From positions 1-64,000 of the forward strand of contig NZ_PCOV01000008.1 of the NCBI RefSeq assembly GCF_002979435.1: DNA of 64,000 bases, given 5' to 3'. The stretch comes from Microbacterium sp. MYb66. GTDB taxonomy: Bacteria; Actinomycetota; Actinomycetes; Actinomycetales; Microbacteriaceae. Made by a program: the position numbers and the translations under genes. Each line of letters starts with the position of its first letter. Position 1 is the stretch's first letter. The notes under the pieces were generated by a model. It did not search any database and had not been told where the DNA came from. It saw only the letters and a program-made list of their open reading frames with translations. Of this stretch, positions 62,099 to 64,000 are shown piece after piece.

Positions 62099-63025
62099 CT
62101 AGTCCCAGATCGGGTCGTCGGGGTCGGGGGAGTCTGTGCCGTCGGCATCGGTCATGATGCGCGCTTCGGCGATCCACGACGTCAGGGAACCGTCATGGAG
62201 CATGTGGGGTCGCGGTGAGCCGAGAAGGTCGGGGTCCGTCACGATGCCCAGCGGCTCATCGCTCGCGAAGATGACGACGTTGCCGAGCGGCCCTTCATCG
62301 TCTTCCGGTTCTGCGTCGAGAACGACGGCGACGTGGTCGAACACGGTGCGCAGAGTGGCCGCCTGTCGCCGTGAGTAGTCGAACGGGTGCCCGTCGAGCA
62401 GGTTCACGGCCACGACACCCCCTGCGGCGGAGCGCGCGGCGACGCGGCGGTAGAACTCCTGGCTGGCCACTCGATGTCGGATGACCGCGGCATCCCACAG
62501 ATCGACGACGGTGAAGCGCGCATCCACCCAATCGGTGTCGACCGCGGTGCCACCGGACGCTGCGGCGCCGAGAGCGGGAGAAGGCGATGACGACACCGAC
62601 GGCCCATTCTCGCCCGGAAGATCCGCGTCTGCGACCGCCCGCGCATCGCCGAAGATGACTCGCAGATCAGCGCCGGGGGGCAGGGGCAGCGCGGCGATCA
62701 CTGCTGCATAGAGAGCGGGCTCGAACTCGACCACGAGTTGAGGTGATCCGGCACGCGTGGCCTCGACGTAGCGCGCCAGCGTGAGTGCTCCGGCTCCCAG
62801 ATGCACGGTGAACAGCGGTGCACCGGGCTCAGCCGCGGCATCCATCGCTCTGGCGATGTGCTGGGTGTAGGCGTATTCGAGTTCGGTGGGGTCGGGCATC
62901 GAGACGACGGACTGCGCAATCCCATCGACACTGAGCTCGTAGCGACCGGGTCGCCTTCTCGATTGCACCAGCTTTGCCTTGCGATTGTCGAGCAAGAGCG
63001 AGAACACCCGGCGATTCCTTGACAC
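62099..63025 (-). CDS. Spermidine-synthase-like methyltransferase-fold protein
   Basis: A 308-residue protein that starts at GTG 63025 and has a Rossmann methyltransferase fold like spermidine synthases: YELSVDGIAQSVVSMPDP, TVHLGAGALTLARYV, LVVEFEPAL, and RFTVVDLWDAAV in the place of the polyamine-binding acidic loop. The usual GGGDG glycine loop is reduced to GAGA, and a Ser/Pro/Ala-rich insert of about 35 residues lies after residue 135, so true aminopropyl transfer is doubtful. Many actinobacteria carry such proteins of unknown role. Confidence 0.72.
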   Translation of the reverse strand: MSRNRRVFSLLLDNRKAKLVQSRRRPGRYELSVDGIAQSVVSMPDPTELEYAYTQHIARAMDAAAEPGAPLFTVHLGAGALTLARYVEATRAGSPQLVVEFEPALYAAVIAALPLPPGADLRVIFGDARAVADADLPGENGPSVSSSPSPALGAAASGGTAVDTDWVDARFTVVDLWDAAVIRHRVASQEFYRRVAARSAAGGVVAVNLLDGHPFDYSRRQAATLRTVFDHVAVVLDAEPEDDEGPLGNVVIFASDEPLGIVTDPDLLGSPRPHMLHDGSLTSWIAEARIMTDADGTDSPDPDDPIWD

Positions 63026-63116
63026 CCGTCGATCCTAGATCGGGCGACGCCGGTCGGAGGGCACCTGCCGGGCAACGGCAGGCCGGATCCCCGCACGCGG
63101 CTACCCTGGAGGGAAC

Positions 63117-64000
63117 ATGGCACATCTTCTCGGGGCTGAAGCCCTCCACCTCGAATACCCGACCAGGGTCGTCTTCGACTCCGTGACCCTCGGCATCGAG
63201 GAGGGCGACCGCATCGGCATCGTCGGACGCAACGGCGACGGCAAGTCCAGCCTCCTCGGCATGCTCGCGGGCATCAAGGAGCCGAACTCCGGACGCGTCA
63301 CCGTGCGCGGGGGAACGACCATCGGAGTGCTCGACCAGGCCGACAACCTCCCGGACGACCTCACGATCAGCGCTGCGGTCGTCGGCGACACCCCCGAGTA
63401 CGAGTGGGCGGGTGACGCGCGCATCCGCGACGTGATCGACGGTCTGCTCACCGACCTGCCGTGGGATGCCGAGATCGGCTCGCTCAGCGGTGGGCAGCGG
63501 CGACGGGTCTCGCTCGCGAAGCTCCTGACCGGCGACTGGGACGTCATCGCCCTCGACGAGCCGACCAACCATCTCGACGTCGAGGCCATCACCTGGCTCG
63601 CGGGGCACCTCAAGAAGCGCTGGTCGCCGAACTCGGGTGCGCTCATGGTCGTGACCCACGACCGGTGGTTCCTCGACGAGATCTGCACCGAGACCTGGGA
63701 GGTGCACGACCGCATCGTCGAGCCCTTCGAGGGCGGGTACGCGGCTTACATCCTGCAGCGCGTCGAGCGCGACCGCATGGCGGCCGCGACCGAGGCGAAG
63801 CGTCAGAACCTCGCCAAGAAGGAGCTCGCGTGGCTGCGCCGCGGCGCCCCTGCCCGCACGGCGAAGCCGAAGTTCCGCATCGACGCGGCCAACGAGCTCA
63901 TCGCCGACGTCCCCGAGATCCGCGACAAGGTCTCGCTGCAGTCGCTGGCCGTCTCTCGCCTCGGCAAGGACGTGGTCGACCTGCTCGACGTCGGCGTGAC
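63117..64000 (+). CDS. ABC-F family ATPase (translation/resistance factor type), 5' part
   Basis: Start of an ABC-F protein that runs off the window end (about 295 residues are visible). The first ATPase domain has Walker A GIVGRNGDGKSS, signature LSGGQRRRVSLAKLL and Walker B VIALDEPTNHLDVEA, followed by the interdomain linker (RVERDRMAAATEAKRQNLAKKELAWLRRG). There are no membrane segments; ABC-F proteins act on the ribosome. GGAGGG precedes ATG 63117. Confidence 0.93.
   Translation, partial: MAHLLGAEALHLEYPTRVVFDSVTLGIEEGDRIGIVGRNGDGKSSLLGMLAGIKEPNSGRVTVRGGTTIGVLDQADNLPDDLTISAAVVGDTPEYEWAGDARIRDVIDGLLTDLPWDAEIGSLSGGQRRRVSLAKLLTGDWDVIALDEPTNHLDVEAITWLAGHLKKRWSPNSGALMVVTHDRWFLDEICTETWEVHDRIVEPFEGGYAAYILQRVERDRMAAATEAKRQNLAKKELAWLRRGAPARTAKPKFRIDAANELIADVPEIRDKVSLQSLAVSRLGKDVVDLLDVGV

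Noticed and set aside
1..64000. CRISPR arrays, insertion sequences, integrases, phage genes, rRNA or tRNA genes
   Set aside because: No regular spaced repeats, transposase or recombinase motifs, or RNA gene signatures were found on reading both strands.

Overview
The window is 64 kb of gene-dense, high-GC actinobacterial DNA. Short ATGA/GTGA/TTGA overlaps between genes, several GTG starts and one TTG start, IclR/GntR/Lrp/TetR regulators and a DtxR-type iron box all fit an actinobacterium. The gene set best fits Microbacteriaceae, perhaps Microbacterium; that is inference from gene content, since no rRNA or tRNA gene was seen. The window reads as ordinary chromosome: no phage, insertion sequence, integrase or CRISPR array was found.

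Layout. (1) 0.2-2.9 kb, minus: N-acetylglucosamine salvage (GH20 hexosaminidase and NagA). (2) 2.9-5.3 kb: a ZTP-type riboswitch in front of glyA-folD (one-carbon metabolism), closed by a strong hairpin. (3) 5.3-11.5 kb: a membrane protein, an AraC regulator and an iron-boxed siderophore uptake operon (lipoprotein, two permeases, siderophore-interacting reductase, ATPase). (4) 11.5-14.6 kb: N-formylglutamate amidohydrolase-like protein, an unknown protein and an MFS exporter. (5) 14.7-25.6 kb: homoprotocatechuate meta-cleavage operon (FAH-RraA fusion, GntR, HpaE, HpaD, HpaH, HpaI), a divergent MHS-type transporter, and an IclR regulator divergent from a MobA-like flavin hydroxylase. (6) 25.6-29.2 kb: ABC exporter plus two-component system behind a perfect 22-bp palindrome. 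(7) 29.2-35.3 kb: housekeeping and unknown genes, including two VOC proteins, a ThDP enzyme, a phosphoribosyltransferase and an ATP-dependent DNA ligase of LigB type.

(8) 35.3-39.9 kb, minus: paaABCDE plus an enoyl-CoA hydratase, with a PaaR-like operator. (9) 40.0-42.6 kb: an unknown protein and a RecQ helicase carrying a C-terminal phosphoribosyltransferase-like domain. (10) 42.6-47.7 kb: an IclR regulator divergent from dhaK-dhaL-dhaM, where DhaM is fused to HPr and a complete Enzyme I. (11) 49.1-58.05 kb, minus: eight overlapping genes joining a branched-chain-type 2-oxoacid dehydrogenase (E1alpha, E1beta, E2) to thiolase, hydratase, dehydrogenase, PaaZ and PaaI, with a divergent Lrp regulator and a TetR regulator nearby. 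(12) 59.3-64 kb: DUF202 pair, HAD phosphatase, membrane protein, spermidine-synthase-like protein and an ABC-F ATPase cut by the window end.

Taken together the window is rich in aromatic acid catabolism: a hydroxyphenylacetate/homoprotocatechuate route and a phenylacetyl-CoA route. No phenylacetate-CoA ligase, HpaBC hydroxylase or HpaF isomerase is visible here. The most interesting points are the chimeric 2-oxoacid-dehydrogenase/paa operon, the FAH-RraA fusion, the DhaM-HPr-EI fusion, the RecQ-PRTase fusion, and several well-defined palindromic operators.
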